Shown: positions 45,955 to 54,855, counted from the stretch's first letter. The stretch is DNA of 64,000 nucleotides from Bordetella genomosp. 9 (GCF_002261425.1 NZ_NEVJ01000002.1:744001-808000); one strand, 5' to 3'. Numbers and translations are program-made. Notes: generated from the sequence alone by a model not told the origin.

Positions 45955-46785
45955 ATGCCCAAATTCATACCTGCCCGCCGTTATTCCGACGCGTCGGAAT
46001 ATGGGAAGTCCTTGCAGCGGCCGCTTCAGGCCAATCCCGAGCTGCCGGGATATTCGCAAGGTCTTGTATCCGCTCGCCGTCACTCCGACATGTCGGGATA
46101 CCGGCCTTCGGTACGGTTGCCGCTCGAAGGCAAGCCACAGTTGCCGGATGTCGAGGTGCCGCCACGGCCATCTGAGCATTTTTCCCGTCTGACCGATGTT
46201 TCTGCCCGCTTCCAGCGCCTGCCGGACGAGGATGACCGCTATCGGTACGACCGCATCATTTACGATAAATATATCCTGTGGAGAATGAGGGGGAGGAGGA
46301 GCGCCGATCTCATTATCTCGTCTCATGGTTCCCAATTGCTTGGGCGTCAGAATATCGTGCCTCCGGCGACGGCCCTCTATTTCTACGGCCCGGATAATGC
46401 CCCGATTTTTACGTTGGATATCTATCTATCCTTCGTGGAGCTGGGCATAGACAGGCGGCCATACAACATCCTGCACGGCGGTCGGTTTTGTCCGGATTTC
46501 GCGCTGACCAAGTATCAGGACGAATTCGAAACTTATGACGATGTTTTGCGCTGCATGCGGGAGCGTCAGCCTTTCACTGACGTCGTCACCATAAGGCGAA
46601 CGACGGGCAGGCAGCGTTGGCAGGACAGAGTGTTATTTTCCGAGCTTTTGGCGGACCTGCGTGGCAAGAATCACAGGTATTCCAAAATACACTGTATGTT
46701 CTGCCGGAGCTTCGGGGACGACACGGTTGACGAGTATCCCGCATTGGAGCCGTATGTGCGGAAACGCCACGTGGTGGGTCGGTGA
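45955..46785 (+). CDS. Stv-domain (putative adhesin-type) protein
   Basis: The 276-residue protein has no signal peptide or membrane segment. Residues 7-72 hold two copies of a 33-residue repeat (ARRYSDASEY... and ARRHSDMSGY...). From about residue 113 the segments DLIISSHGSQLLG, VPPATALYFYGP, RFCPDFALTKYQDE, TYDDVLRCMRE, DVVTIRR and YSKIHCMFCRSF match my recollection of the 'putative adhesin Stv' domain, found in plant- and animal-associated proteobacteria. ATG 45955 is the only start, because a stop lies four codons upstream. The last 4 bp overlap the fic gene start. The region is less GC-rich than its neighbours, suggesting transfer. Function unknown; a secreted effector is possible. Confidence 0.65.
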   Translation: MPKFIPARRYSDASEYGKSLQRPLQANPELPGYSQGLVSARRHSDMSGYRPSVRLPLEGKPQLPDVEVPPRPSEHFSRLTDVSARFQRLPDEDDRYRYDRIIYDKYILWRMRGRRSADLIISSHGSQLLGRQNIVPPATALYFYGPDNAPIFTLDIYLSFVELGIDRRPYNILHGGRFCPDFALTKYQDEFETYDDVLRCMRERQPFTDVVTIRRTTGRQRWQDRVLFSELLADLRGKNHRYSKIHCMFCRSFGDDTVDEYPALEPYVRKRHVVGR

Positions 46786-47507
46786 AATACGTTCCTCCGC
46801 GGCGCCTGGCGCCCAAACGGTACTCCTACCGCCAAATTCCCGCATTCCAGCAACTATCCCATGCGCTCGGCGAGGCCGTCGCCGTACAGTTGGTGCAGGA
46901 GCTCAAGAGCACCTATCCAACCGCCGATACCGAGACGCTGGGCGTGGCGCTGAGCATGGAGGCCTCCTTGCTTAGCCGGCGAATCAGCCATTTCCATCGT
47001 TTGCGTGCGCTTTTGGCCGTGTCCTATTCGGCACGCCGGAGGGCAATGCTCCAATCCCCTGGGGATGCCGCGTCCGCAACCGATTGGATCGTCAAGGCGT
47101 CGCTGTCATCCAATGACCGAAGGCAGATACGCGGCGTCATCGATAGCTACGTGGCTTCCCGTGCCAGTCTGTCCAATATCGAGGAACTCGCCGTACTCAA
47201 CCGGCGTCTGGCGCCAAATGCGCGGAAAGGGCCTCGGGTGATCGACATAACCGGTTCGCCGCTGCCGTCGTCCACTGCGGGCGCCGCCGTATTCAAGCAG
47301 GAGTCCTGGCGACTGCAACGGCTCGAAGGTCAGCCCATGTATCCGCCCTATTTGCTCGCCTGTGTTCTGGGCTATCACCCCTTTCCCGATGGCAATGGTC
47401 GAACGGCACGGGCCGCTTATGCAATTACCGCTATCCGGCAGGGCAGCTTCGAGCCGCTGGCATCCGAGGAAGAAAGGAAAATCTCGGGTTTGCATCCTCA
47501 GCAGTGA
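46782..47507 (+). CDS. Fic-domain protein
   Basis: The 241-residue protein starts with GTG 46782 inside the GTGA overlap with the Stv gene, indicating translational coupling. The Fic core motif HPFPDGNGRTAR is at residues 199-210 and is complete, so AMP or other nucleotide transfer to a target hydroxyl is chemically plausible. Only about 30 residues follow the motif. A clear inhibitory (S/T)xxxE(G/N) helix is not found, so activity may be controlled by another protein. No signal peptide or membrane segment is seen. The partner, or delivery co-effector, may be the Stv protein. Confidence 0.8.
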   Translation: MKYVPPRRLAPKRYSYRQIPAFQQLSHALGEAVAVQLVQELKSTYPTADTETLGVALSMEASLLSRRISHFHRLRALLAVSYSARRRAMLQSPGDAASATDWIVKASLSSNDRRQIRGVIDSYVASRASLSNIEELAVLNRRLAPNARKGPRVIDITGSPLPSSTAGAAVFKQESWRLQRLEGQPMYPPYLLACVLGYHPFPDGNGRTARAAYAITAIRQGSFEPLASEEERKISGLHPQQ

Positions 47508-47573
47508 ATGGCGCGGCTCGCAGGCGGGTGCTCCACGCGATACGGGCCCGGCGCCGCGATGCGGCGTATCCTG

Positions 47574-47604
47574 AAAAAAAAGCGCTCCTCGCGGAGCGCT
47601 TTTC
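47574..47604. terminator. Bidirectional terminator between fic and amtB genes
   Basis: An 8 bp stem, AGCGCTCC (47581-47588) with GGAGCGCT (47593-47600), is flanked by A8 on the left and TTTCTC on the right. It is a strong terminator for the leftward amtB transcript and a weaker one for the rightward fic transcript. Confidence 0.75.
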
Positions 47605-47610
47605 TCTTGC

Positions 47611-47631
47611 ACCGGTCCTTGAAGGACCGGT
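47611..47631. terminator. Second hairpin downstream of amtB
   Basis: A perfect 8 bp stem (ACCGGTCC with GGACCGGT) has a 5-nt loop and lies 9 bp after the amtB stop. It has no T-run of its own and probably protects the 3' end or backs up the next terminator. Confidence 0.4.
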
Positions 47632-47639
47632 CAGCCATA

Positions 47640-48878
47640 TCAGCTGTGGTAGGCGGATTCGCCGTGGCAGGTCGTATCCAGGCCTTCGCGTTCGACGTCT
47701 TCCGGCACGCGCAGGCCGCAGACCATGTCGGCGATCTTGTACGCGATCCAGGCGACGACGCCCGACCACACCAGCGTCAGGACGACGCCTTCGAACTGCA
47801 CCCACAGCTGGCCGCCGATTTCGCCGGCCGTCTTCAGGCCGGGGCCGCCCAGCACCTGGGCATTGAACACGCCGGTCAGCAGCGCGCCGGTGATACCGCC
47901 CACGCCGTGCACGCCGAACACGTCCAGCGCATCGTCCGCCTTCAGCATGCGCTTCAGGCCATTGACGCCCCAGACGCAGATCACGCCGCCGGCGATGCCG
48001 ATGACGAAGGCGCCAACCATGCCGACCAGGCCAGCGGCCGGGGTGATCGCCACCAGGCCGGCCACGGCGCCGGACGCGGCGCCCAGCATCGAGGGCTTGC
48101 CCTTCAGCGCCCATTCGGTGAACAGCCAGGCCAGCACGGCGGCGGCGGTGGCGATCATCGTGTTGAAGAAAGCCAGCGTGGCCTGTTCGTTGGACATCAG
48201 CGCGGAGCCCGCGTTGAAGCCGAACCAGCCGGTCCACAGCAGGGCCGCGCCGGTCATGACCATCGGCAGGTTGTGCGGCTGCATCGCTTCACGGCCGTAG
48301 CCGACGCGCTTGCCGATGACGTAGGCACCCACCAGGCCGGCGATACCGGCGTTGATGTGCACCACCGTGCCGCCCGCGAAGTCCAGCGCGCCCTTGGCGT
48401 TCATCAGGCCAGGCGCGGTCTGCGAGGCGAACCACACCATGTGCGCGATGGGCACATAGGCGAAGGTGAACCAGATGACCGTGAAGAGCAGCACCGCGGA
48501 AAAGCGGGCGCGCTCGGCGAAGCTGCCGACGATCAGCGCGCACGTGATGCCGGCGAAGGTCGCCTGGAAGGACGCGAACAGGAGTTCCGTCAGCGAACCG
48601 GTCATCGCGTACTTGCCGTCGGCCGGCGAGAACATGCCGGAAAAGAAGACGCGCGAGAAGCCGCCGAAGAAGGCATTGCCTTCGGTGAAGGCGAGCGAAT
48701 AGCCGTAGATGAACCACAACACCAAGCCGACGACGAAGGTACCCATCACCTGCATCAGGACCGACAACACGTTCTTGCTTCGTACCAATCCGCCGTAAAA
48801 CAGGGCGAGGCCGGGTACCGCCATCATCAACACGAGCAGTGTCGAGACCAGCATCCACGAGATATCTGCTTTATCCAT
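47640..48878 (-). CDS. amtB: Ammonium transporter
   Basis: The 412-residue inner-membrane channel has eleven predicted helices. It carries the Amt signatures VPGLALFYGGLVRSKN, FAGGTVVHINAGIAGLVGAY (with one of the pore histidines) and GWFGFNAGSAL. There is no long periplasmic signal peptide. The gene is 32 bp downstream of glnK, whose product blocks the channel when nitrogen is plentiful. Confidence 0.97.
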   Translation of the reverse strand: MDKADISWMLVSTLLVLMMAVPGLALFYGGLVRSKNVLSVLMQVMGTFVVGLVLWFIYGYSLAFTEGNAFFGGFSRVFFSGMFSPADGKYAMTGSLTELLFASFQATFAGITCALIVGSFAERARFSAVLLFTVIWFTFAYVPIAHMVWFASQTAPGLMNAKGALDFAGGTVVHINAGIAGLVGAYVIGKRVGYGREAMQPHNLPMVMTGAALLWTGWFGFNAGSALMSNEQATLAFFNTMIATAAAVLAWLFTEWALKGKPSMLGAASGAVAGLVAITPAAGLVGMVGAFVIGIAGGVICVWGVNGLKRMLKADDALDVFGVHGVGGITGALLTGVFNAQVLGGPGLKTAGEIGGQLWVQFEGVVLTLVWSGVVAWIAYKIADMVCGLRVPEDVEREGLDTTCHGESAYHS

Positions 48879-48910
48879 TTCTTATGGCTCCTGTAGCGTC
48901 CTTATTGTGT

Positions 48911-49285
<375 letters not shown>

Positions 49286-49289
49286 CTAA

Positions 49290-49305
49290 AGCAAAATCGA
49301 TGCCA
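49290..49305 (-). promoter_or_regulatory. Sigma54 promoter of glnK-amtB
   Basis: On the minus strand the sequence is TGGCATCGATTTTGCT. The GG at -24 and GC at -12 have exact RpoN spacing (consensus TGGCACG-N4-TTGCW). It ends 40 bp before the glnK ATG. Confidence 0.7.
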
Positions 49306-49364
49306 TCTTTTTGGTTGAGGGGCGGGGCGATTTACCTTGGCTGCGGCGACGGGCCCGACGGTTC

Positions 49365-49381
49365 CGCACCTTATCGGTGCG
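49365..49381. promoter_or_regulatory. NtrC-type enhancer site of glnK-amtB
   Basis: CGCACC-TTATC-GGTGCG is a perfect 6-bp palindrome with a 5-bp spacer, matching the NtrC consensus TGCACC-N5-GGTGCA except for the end bases. It sits about 95 bp upstream of the expected transcription start. A weaker second site (TGCATT-N4-GGTGCG) is at about 49410-49425. Confidence 0.6.
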
Positions 49382-49491
49382 CACCGTCACAAGGCATGCC
49401 CGCTTTTGGTGCATTTCCAGGTGCGTGCGGTGCAAGGCGCCGCGCAACGCTCTACACTGAGGACTGTCCAGGTATTAGGTAGGAGGAAGCC

Positions 49492-49857
49492 ATGAACGCG
49501 ACGCAATGGATGGAAGACCTGCAGAAGAACATCTCGGACCTGATCGCGCGCAGCCCCGCGGCGGACCTCGAGCGCAACGTCCGCGCGATGATGGCCCAGG
49601 GGTTCTCGCGGCTGGATCTGGTGACGCGCGAGGAATTCGACGTCCAGGCGGATCTGCTGGCCCGGACCGTGGCCCGGGCGGATCAACTGGCCGTACAGAT
49701 CAGCCAGCTGGAAGCCCGGATCAATGTGTTGGAAGCCGGGCAGGCCAAGCCCGCGCCGGCCGCGCCGGCCGCTACGGCTACGGCAGGCACCGCGGCTAGC
49801 TCGGCCACCCCGGCCGCTTCGGCCGCGCCGGGCGCCCCCACCGGCGTACAGGGGTAG
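49492..49857 (+). CDS. ubiK: Ubiquinone biosynthesis accessory factor UbiK
   Basis: The 121-residue protein (BMFP/YqiC family) begins MNATQWMEDLQKNISDLIARSP. It has the conserved VTREEFDVQADLLARTVARADQL segment and a coiled-coil LEARINVLE, then an Ala/Pro-rich tail that is probably disordered. UbiK helps assemble the soluble ubiquinone synthesis complex. AGGAGG lies 7 nt before the ATG. It is divergent from glnK; in many proteobacteria comM lies next to this gene, but here comM is 6 kb away. Confidence 0.85.
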   Translation: MNATQWMEDLQKNISDLIARSPAADLERNVRAMMAQGFSRLDLVTREEFDVQADLLARTVARADQLAVQISQLEARINVLEAGQAKPAPAAPAATATAGTAASSATPAASAAPGAPTGVQG

Positions 49858-49935
49858 GCGGGCGGGGCTGCCACCGCCTCTTGGCCGGCAGCCCGCTCGC
49901 GCGAATGCCCGCGGCGCGGCGCACCGCTCGGCGTA

Positions 49936-50904
49936 TCAGGGTGCGGCCGGCGCCTGTCGTGTCTGGAATTGCCGCGTCAGGAAGTCCAGCAGCGTTCGCG
50001 CCGAAGCGGACAGGGTGTCCTCGGACCGGTAGGCGATCAGGATGCGCTTGTTGGCCCACGATTCCATCAGCGGCACCGCGCTGATGCTGAGAATATCCAG
50101 GTACATATCCGCCAACTGCTTCAACACGAACGAAATGCCCAGGCCCGCATGCACCATGCGGCACAAGGCGTCGAAACTGTTGACGCGGATCTTCATGCGT
50201 ATTTCCCGGCCGATCAGCCCCGCCTGCTGCACCAGCTTGGCGTTGTAGGCGCTTTCGGCATGCAGGCCGATCAGGGGCTCGTCCAGCAGCTCGGCGAAGC
50301 GCACCGACTCCAGTCCGGCCATGCGGTGCGTGCGCGGAAAAATGGCCACCAGGCTGTCTTCGCGGTAGGGGCGGCTGACCGCGGCGGCTTCGCCCAGGTA
50401 CCAGTCGTTGCCGATGCCCAGGTCGGCGCTGCCGTCTTCCACGCTTTTCAGGATTTCGCCGCCGCGCTTTTCTTCCAGTTCGATGCCGACGTCGGGATAC
50501 GTCCGCGAGAATGCCGCGATGTCTTCGGGCAGGTATTGGTCGATGGACGAGATGTTGGCGACCACGCGGACGGTGCCTTGCAGCCCCGACGCATAGCGGC
50601 CCAGGGCCGTGCCCATCAGTTGGAGTTCGGCGAGGGCGGCGGACGCGTAGCGCAGCACGGTTTCGCCGGCCGCCGTCGGCGTGATGCCGCGCGGAGAGCG
50701 GTAGAGCAGGGGGACCCCGACCGATTTTTCCAGGTCGGAGATGCGCCGGCTGACGGCGGACGGGACGATGCACGCCCGCGCCGCGGCCGCCGCGATGCTT
50801 TGCGCCTCGCAGGCGTCGACGAATAGTCGCAGCGACGTCAGGTCCAGCCTGCGCGTCAGCGTATCGATGGTCCCGTGTGCGTCTGATGCGCCGTTCGGGT
50901 TCAT
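49936..50904 (-). CDS. LysR-family transcriptional regulator
   Basis: I chose ATG 50904, preceded by GGAGG at 7 nt. The frame stays open upstream through the tandem repeat, but that translation is low-complexity. The 322-residue protein has the HTH SIAAAAARACIVPSAVSRRISDLEKS after a short leader, then an effector-binding domain. It is divergent from the AtuA-like operon, which starts 183 bp away, and probably controls it. Confidence 0.92.
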   Translation of the reverse strand: MNPNGASDAHGTIDTLTRRLDLTSLRLFVDACEAQSIAAAAARACIVPSAVSRRISDLEKSVGVPLLYRSPRGITPTAAGETVLRYASAALAELQLMGTALGRYASGLQGTVRVVANISSIDQYLPEDIAAFSRTYPDVGIELEEKRGGEILKSVEDGSADLGIGNDWYLGEAAAVSRPYREDSLVAIFPRTHRMAGLESVRFAELLDEPLIGLHAESAYNAKLVQQAGLIGREIRMKIRVNSFDALCRMVHAGLGISFVLKQLADMYLDILSISAVPLMESWANKRILIAYRSEDTLSASARTLLDFLTRQFQTRQAPAAP

Positions 50905-50932
50905 GGTCGTCCTCCAGATCCGTGGTGTAGCC

Positions 50933-50998
50933 CGGCCGTGCCTGGGCGGCCGTGCCTGACCGGCCGTGCCTGACCGGCCGTGCCTGACCGGCCGTGCC
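50933..50998. repeat. 14-bp tandem repeat between LysR and the AtuA operon
   Basis: There are 4.7 copies of CGGCCGTGCCTGAC, three of them perfect. The array lies 28 bp upstream of the LysR start and 88 bp before the AtuA-like ATG, in the shared promoter region. Each unit holds the palindrome CGGCCG. Confidence 0.9.
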
Positions 50999-51086
50999 GA
51001 TTCAGCATGCCCCCCTCTTGAATGAACGCTTGTCGGGGCGCGTGGCGAGCCGACATGATTCCACAAAACACGCGGGAGGTAGACAC

Positions 51087-52448
51087 ATGACGAATGAAGT
51101 GCGCATGGTTTCGGCCAGCGGGATCCTGGGCTATGGATTCCCCGAGGCGTCGCTCAAGACCGCCTTGAAGGCGCGCCCGCACATGATAGGCGTGGACGGC
51201 GGCAGCTCGGATCCCGGTCCGCATTACCTGGGCTCCGGCAAGACGCTGAACTCCGCGCTGCAGATGAAGCGCGACCTGCGCCTGCTGCTGCGCGGCGCGA
51301 TGGAATTGAATATTCCCATGATGATAGGCACCTGCGGCGGCGCCGGCGGCGAGCCGCATCTGCAGGCCTGCGCCGCGCTGGTACGGGAGATCGCGCGGGA
51401 AGAGGGCATGGGCTTCAAGATGGCCCTGATCCACGCCGAGCAGGACAAGGAGGCCCTGAAGGCCGGCATCCGCGCCGGCCGTGTGCGGCCGTTGGGCAAG
51501 GCCGGCCCTTTGAGCGAAGACACCGTGGACCGCGCCGAGCGCATCGTCGGCATGATGGGCCCGGAGCCGCACCTGTCCGCGCTGCGGTCCGGCGCGCAGG
51601 TCATCCTGGCCGGGCGCGGCACCGACCCCGCGCCATGGGTCGCGCTGGCCACGCATCACGGTATTCCGCCGGCGCCCGCGTGGTACGCGGGCAAGCTGCT
51701 GGAATGCGCCTGCAACGCCGCCTTGCCGAAAAAGCACGACTGCCTGATCGCCACGGTCGGCACCGACTACGTGGAAGTCGAGCCCGCCAATCCGGAGCTG
51801 CGCTGCACGCCCCTGTCGGTATCGGTACAGGCCCTGCACGAAAGCGCCAGCCCCATCGTGCGTCACGAACCGGGCGGCGTGCTCGATACCAGCGCCTGCG
51901 TCATGCAGGCGCTTTCGGACCGGCGCGTGCGCATCTCGGGCATGGCGTGGCAGCCGGCGCGCTACACCATCAAGCTGGAAGCGGCAGCCTGCTCAGGCTA
52001 TAGCGCGATTGCCTTTGCCGGCACGCGCGATCCGGGCCTGATCGGACAGCTGGACAGCTTCATCGCCGCGATCACCGAAGCGTCCCACACCAAGATCGCC
52101 GCGCTGGGCATCGCGCGCGACAGCTATCGCATCGTGATCCGCCTGTATGGCAAGGACGGCGTGATGGGTGAGTGGGAGCCCCTGCACGGCGTACGCAGCC
52201 ACGAGATCGGCATCCTGGCCGAAGTCGTGGGGGTCACCCAGGAAATCGCCAATGCCGCGCTGGCCCTGACGCGCGTCACGCTGCTGCACAGCGATTTCCC
52301 CGGCCGCCTGTGCCGCGAAGGCAACATGGCCTTTCCCTTTTCGCCGTCCGACATCGAACGGGGCGCGGTCTATGAATTCACCATGCAGCACGTGATCCAG
52401 ACCGACGACCCGCTGGGGATGTTTCCCATCGAATACGAGACCGTCTAG
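51087..52448 (+). CDS. AtuA-like (DUF1446) acyclic terpene utilisation family protein
   Basis: The 453-residue protein begins MTNEVRMVSASGILGYGFPE at ATG 51087, with GGGAGG upstream. The segments GVDGGSSDPGPHYLGSGKT, GTCGGAGGEPHL and LAGRGTDPAPWVALA are typical of the DUF1446/AtuA family. AtuA is known from citronellol/geranylate degradation, but many relatives occur next to a DUF4387 gene, as here, in carboxylate-use operons. Its enzymatic activity is unknown. It is the first gene of a five-gene operon. Confidence 0.82.
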   Translation: MTNEVRMVSASGILGYGFPEASLKTALKARPHMIGVDGGSSDPGPHYLGSGKTLNSALQMKRDLRLLLRGAMELNIPMMIGTCGGAGGEPHLQACAALVREIAREEGMGFKMALIHAEQDKEALKAGIRAGRVRPLGKAGPLSEDTVDRAERIVGMMGPEPHLSALRSGAQVILAGRGTDPAPWVALATHHGIPPAPAWYAGKLLECACNAALPKKHDCLIATVGTDYVEVEPANPELRCTPLSVSVQALHESASPIVRHEPGGVLDTSACVMQALSDRRVRISGMAWQPARYTIKLEAAACSGYSAIAFAGTRDPGLIGQLDSFIAAITEASHTKIAALGIARDSYRIVIRLYGKDGVMGEWEPLHGVRSHEIGILAEVVGVTQEIANAALALTRVTLLHSDFPGRLCREGNMAFPFSPSDIERGAVYEFTMQHVIQTDDPLGMFPIEYETV

Positions 52449-52471
52449 CCAAGCCTGCCAGGAGCCGCCTC

Positions 52472-52783
52472 ATGATCAGACTCAAAGACATCGCCAAGGC
52501 CTGCAAAAGCAAGAATGCCGGCCCCTTCGAACTGACGCTGGACATCATGTTCGACAGCGAGGAAACCTTCGAAAAGGTGCGCCGTTGCGGCGTCGTCACG
52601 CGCGAGCGCATCGCCGCCTTGTACGGTGTGGCGCCCGACGACGTCCTGTTCACCGTATACCCGCCGGCGCTGGCCTTCAAGGCGACCCTGCCGCGCCGCA
52701 TCGTGTCGGGCGCCATTGGCGACACCGATGTCTATGGCGCGCAGCAGCATGCGCCCCTGCTGGACCTGGAACTGCCGCTGTAG
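52472..52783 (+). CDS. DUF4387-like protein
   Basis: The 103-residue protein begins MIRLKDIAKACKSKNAGPFE. The segments LTLDIMFDSEETFEKVR and TVYPPALAFKATLPR fit DUF4387, a small family usually encoded beside AtuA-like proteins. It probably forms a complex or a single enzyme with the preceding gene product, from which it is 23 bp away. Function unknown. Confidence 0.72.
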   Translation: MIRLKDIAKACKSKNAGPFELTLDIMFDSEETFEKVRRCGVVTRERIAALYGVAPDDVLFTVYPPALAFKATLPRRIVSGAIGDTDVYGAQQHAPLLDLELPL

Positions 52784-52829
52784 CGCGGGACGAGTCGCCG
52801 CAAGACGCGACCGGACAAAGGAGACTGCC

Positions 52830-53750
52830 ATGTACGCCGCACCCCCGGCGATGAAGACCGAAGTCTTCACGCGTATTCCCGATCGATATCGCAAGGCCGG
52901 CCAGCTGTCGGAAGAGCGCCTGCGCGCCGGCAAGGGCACGCGCGCCACCGACAGCTATATCGAAGGCCCGTCCTTCGACAGGCAGGGCAACCTGTACCTG
53001 GTCGACATCGCCTTCGGCCTGGTCTTTCGGGTGTCGCCCGCCGGCGAGGTCACGCAGCTGATCGAGTACGACGGCGAGCCCAACGGATTGAAGATCCATC
53101 GCGACGGCCGCATTTTCGTGGCCGACCACAAGAACGGCATCCTGCTGCTGGATGCGGAGGCCGGGCGCGTCACGCCGCATATCCGGCGCGCGCGCACCGA
53201 AGGCTTCAAGGGTCCCAACGATCTGTTCTTCGCCGCCAACGGCGACATGTACTTCACCGACCAGGGGCAGACCGGCCTGCAGGATCCGTCCGGGCGCGTA
53301 TACCGGCAGGGCGCGGACGGCTATTTCGAATGCCTGCTGGATAACGTGCCCAGCCCCAACGGCATCGTCATGAACCCGGCGGAAACCATGCTCTACGTGG
53401 CCGCCACCCGCGGCAACTGCGTCTGGCGCGCCATGGTGCTGCCGGATCGCTCATTGACGCGCGTGGGCCTGTTCATCCAGATGTCCGGCGGCGCCGGACC
53501 GGACGGCATGGCGGTGGACCAGGCCGGCAATCTCTATGTCGCGCATGCCGGCCTGGGCGCGGTGTGGAAGTTTTCGCCACGCGGCGAACCGCTGCTGCGC
53601 ATCGATTCGTGCATGGGGCATATGACGACCAACATCGCTTTCGGCGGCAAGGACAACCGCGACCTGTTCATTACCGAATCGGAAACCGGCAGCGTGCTCG
53701 TCGCGCGCATGGATACGCCGGGCCGGCCGATGTATTCGCACGCGGACTGA
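52830..53750 (+). CDS. SMP-30/gluconolactonase-like protein
   Basis: I chose ATG 52830, with AAGGAG 7 nt upstream. The 306-residue protein is a six-bladed propeller of the SMP-30/lactonase type: YIEGPSFDRQGNLYLVD supplies a metal-ligand Glu, and GPNDLFFAANGDMYFTD, PSPNGIVMNPAETMLYVA and GPDGMAVDQAGNLYVAH mark later blades. It probably hydrolyses a sugar-acid or hydroxy-acid lactone. No signal peptide is seen. It is cotranscribed with its neighbours. Confidence 0.85.
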   Translation: MYAAPPAMKTEVFTRIPDRYRKAGQLSEERLRAGKGTRATDSYIEGPSFDRQGNLYLVDIAFGLVFRVSPAGEVTQLIEYDGEPNGLKIHRDGRIFVADHKNGILLLDAEAGRVTPHIRRARTEGFKGPNDLFFAANGDMYFTDQGQTGLQDPSGRVYRQGADGYFECLLDNVPSPNGIVMNPAETMLYVAATRGNCVWRAMVLPDRSLTRVGLFIQMSGGAGPDGMAVDQAGNLYVAHAGLGAVWKFSPRGEPLLRIDSCMGHMTTNIAFGGKDNRDLFITESETGSVLVARMDTPGRPMYSHAD

Positions 53751-53784
53751 ACCGTACTACGGAACCATTACTACAGGAACCATC

Positions 53785-54855
53785 ATGGAAGACACCACAT
53801 CCGCCCAGACGGGCGCACGGCGTGTGGACCCGGCAAGGGTGCGCGAACTGGCCGCCGCCGTCTACGAAAGCGCCGGTGTGCCGGCCGGCGACGCCTTGCT
53901 CGCCGCCGATACGCTGGTGCAGGCCGACCTCTGGGGCCATCAGTCGCACGGCATGCTGCGGCTGGGCTGGTATTACGCCCGCCTGCGCTCCGGCGCGATG
54001 AAGGCGGTGACGGAAACCCGGCTGGCCGTGGATGCCGGCGCGATCGCGGTCATGGACGGCGGCGACGGCGTCGGCCAGGTCGTGGCCCGCCGCGCCGTCG
54101 ACGAAGCGGTGGGGCGTGCGCGCCAGCATGGCGTGGGCGTGGTCTCCATCCGCAATTCGAATCACTTCGGCACCTGCATGTACTACACGCGCATCGGCGC
54201 GGAGCAGGGCTGCGTGATGATGTTGATGAGCAATGCCGGTCCCAACATGGCGCCCTGGGGCGGGCTGAAGAAAAAGATAGGCACCAATCCCTGGTCCATC
54301 GCCGCGCCCGGCGGCAGCCATCCGCCGGTGGTGATGGACATGGCCAACTCGGGCGTGGCGCGCGGCAAGATATACCTGGCCAACAAGCGGCGCGAACCCA
54401 TCCCGTCGCACTGGGCCATCGACGCGCAGGGCAATCCCACGACGGATCCCAAGGCCGCGCTGGAGGGCTTCATCCTGCCCATGGCGGGCCACAAGGGCTA
54501 CGTGATGGGCGTCATGGTCGACGTCCTGTCCGGCGTGCTGTCCGGCAGCCAGTTCCTGGATCGCGTCCATGGTCCCTACGACCCGGTCAATCGCAGCGGG
54601 GCGGGGCATCTGATGATCGCCTTGAATGTGGCGGCATTCCAACCCATCGAGGAATTCAACCGCCGTATCGACGCGTACATCGCTTCATTGAAGGACGTGC
54701 CGGTGGCGCCGGGCCATCGCCAGGTCTATTACCCCGGCGAGATGGAAGTCCAGGCCGACGCGGAAAACCGCGCCAACGGCCTGCTCCTGCCCGCCGATAC
54801 GCTGGCCGATGTCGAGCGCGTCGCGCGCGAGGCGGGTGTGCCGTACCCATTCTGA
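53785..54855 (+). CDS. Ldh-family (malate/L-lactate/ureidoglycolate) dehydrogenase
   Basis: The 356-residue NAD(P)-dependent oxidoreductase belongs to the Ldh_2 family. It has DLWGHQSHGMLRLGWY (catalytic His), VGVVSIRNSNHFGTCMYY, MMLMSNAGPNMAPWGG and GHKGYVMGVMVDVLSGVLSG. It would oxidise a 2-hydroxy acid to a 2-oxo acid (or the reverse). With the lactonase, it suggests a pathway lactone to hydroxy acid to oxo acid. Substrate unknown. Confidence 0.88.
   Translation: MEDTTSAQTGARRVDPARVRELAAAVYESAGVPAGDALLAADTLVQADLWGHQSHGMLRLGWYYARLRSGAMKAVTETRLAVDAGAIAVMDGGDGVGQVVARRAVDEAVGRARQHGVGVVSIRNSNHFGTCMYYTRIGAEQGCVMMLMSNAGPNMAPWGGLKKKIGTNPWSIAAPGGSHPPVVMDMANSGVARGKIYLANKRREPIPSHWAIDAQGNPTTDPKAALEGFILPMAGHKGYVMGVMVDVLSGVLSGSQFLDRVHGPYDPVNRSGAGHLMIALNVAAFQPIEEFNRRIDAYIASLKDVPVAPGHRQVYYPGEMEVQADAENRANGLLLPADTLADVERVAREAGVPYPF

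Noticed and set aside
45919..46335. 138-codon minus-strand ORF opposite the Stv gene start
   Set aside because: Its repeated Arg-rich pattern simply mirrors the duplicated DNA of the Stv gene, and no ribosome-binding site supports it.
50933..50998. Repeat array considered as a CRISPR
   Set aside because: The units are contiguous 14-mers without spacers and there are no cas genes in the window.
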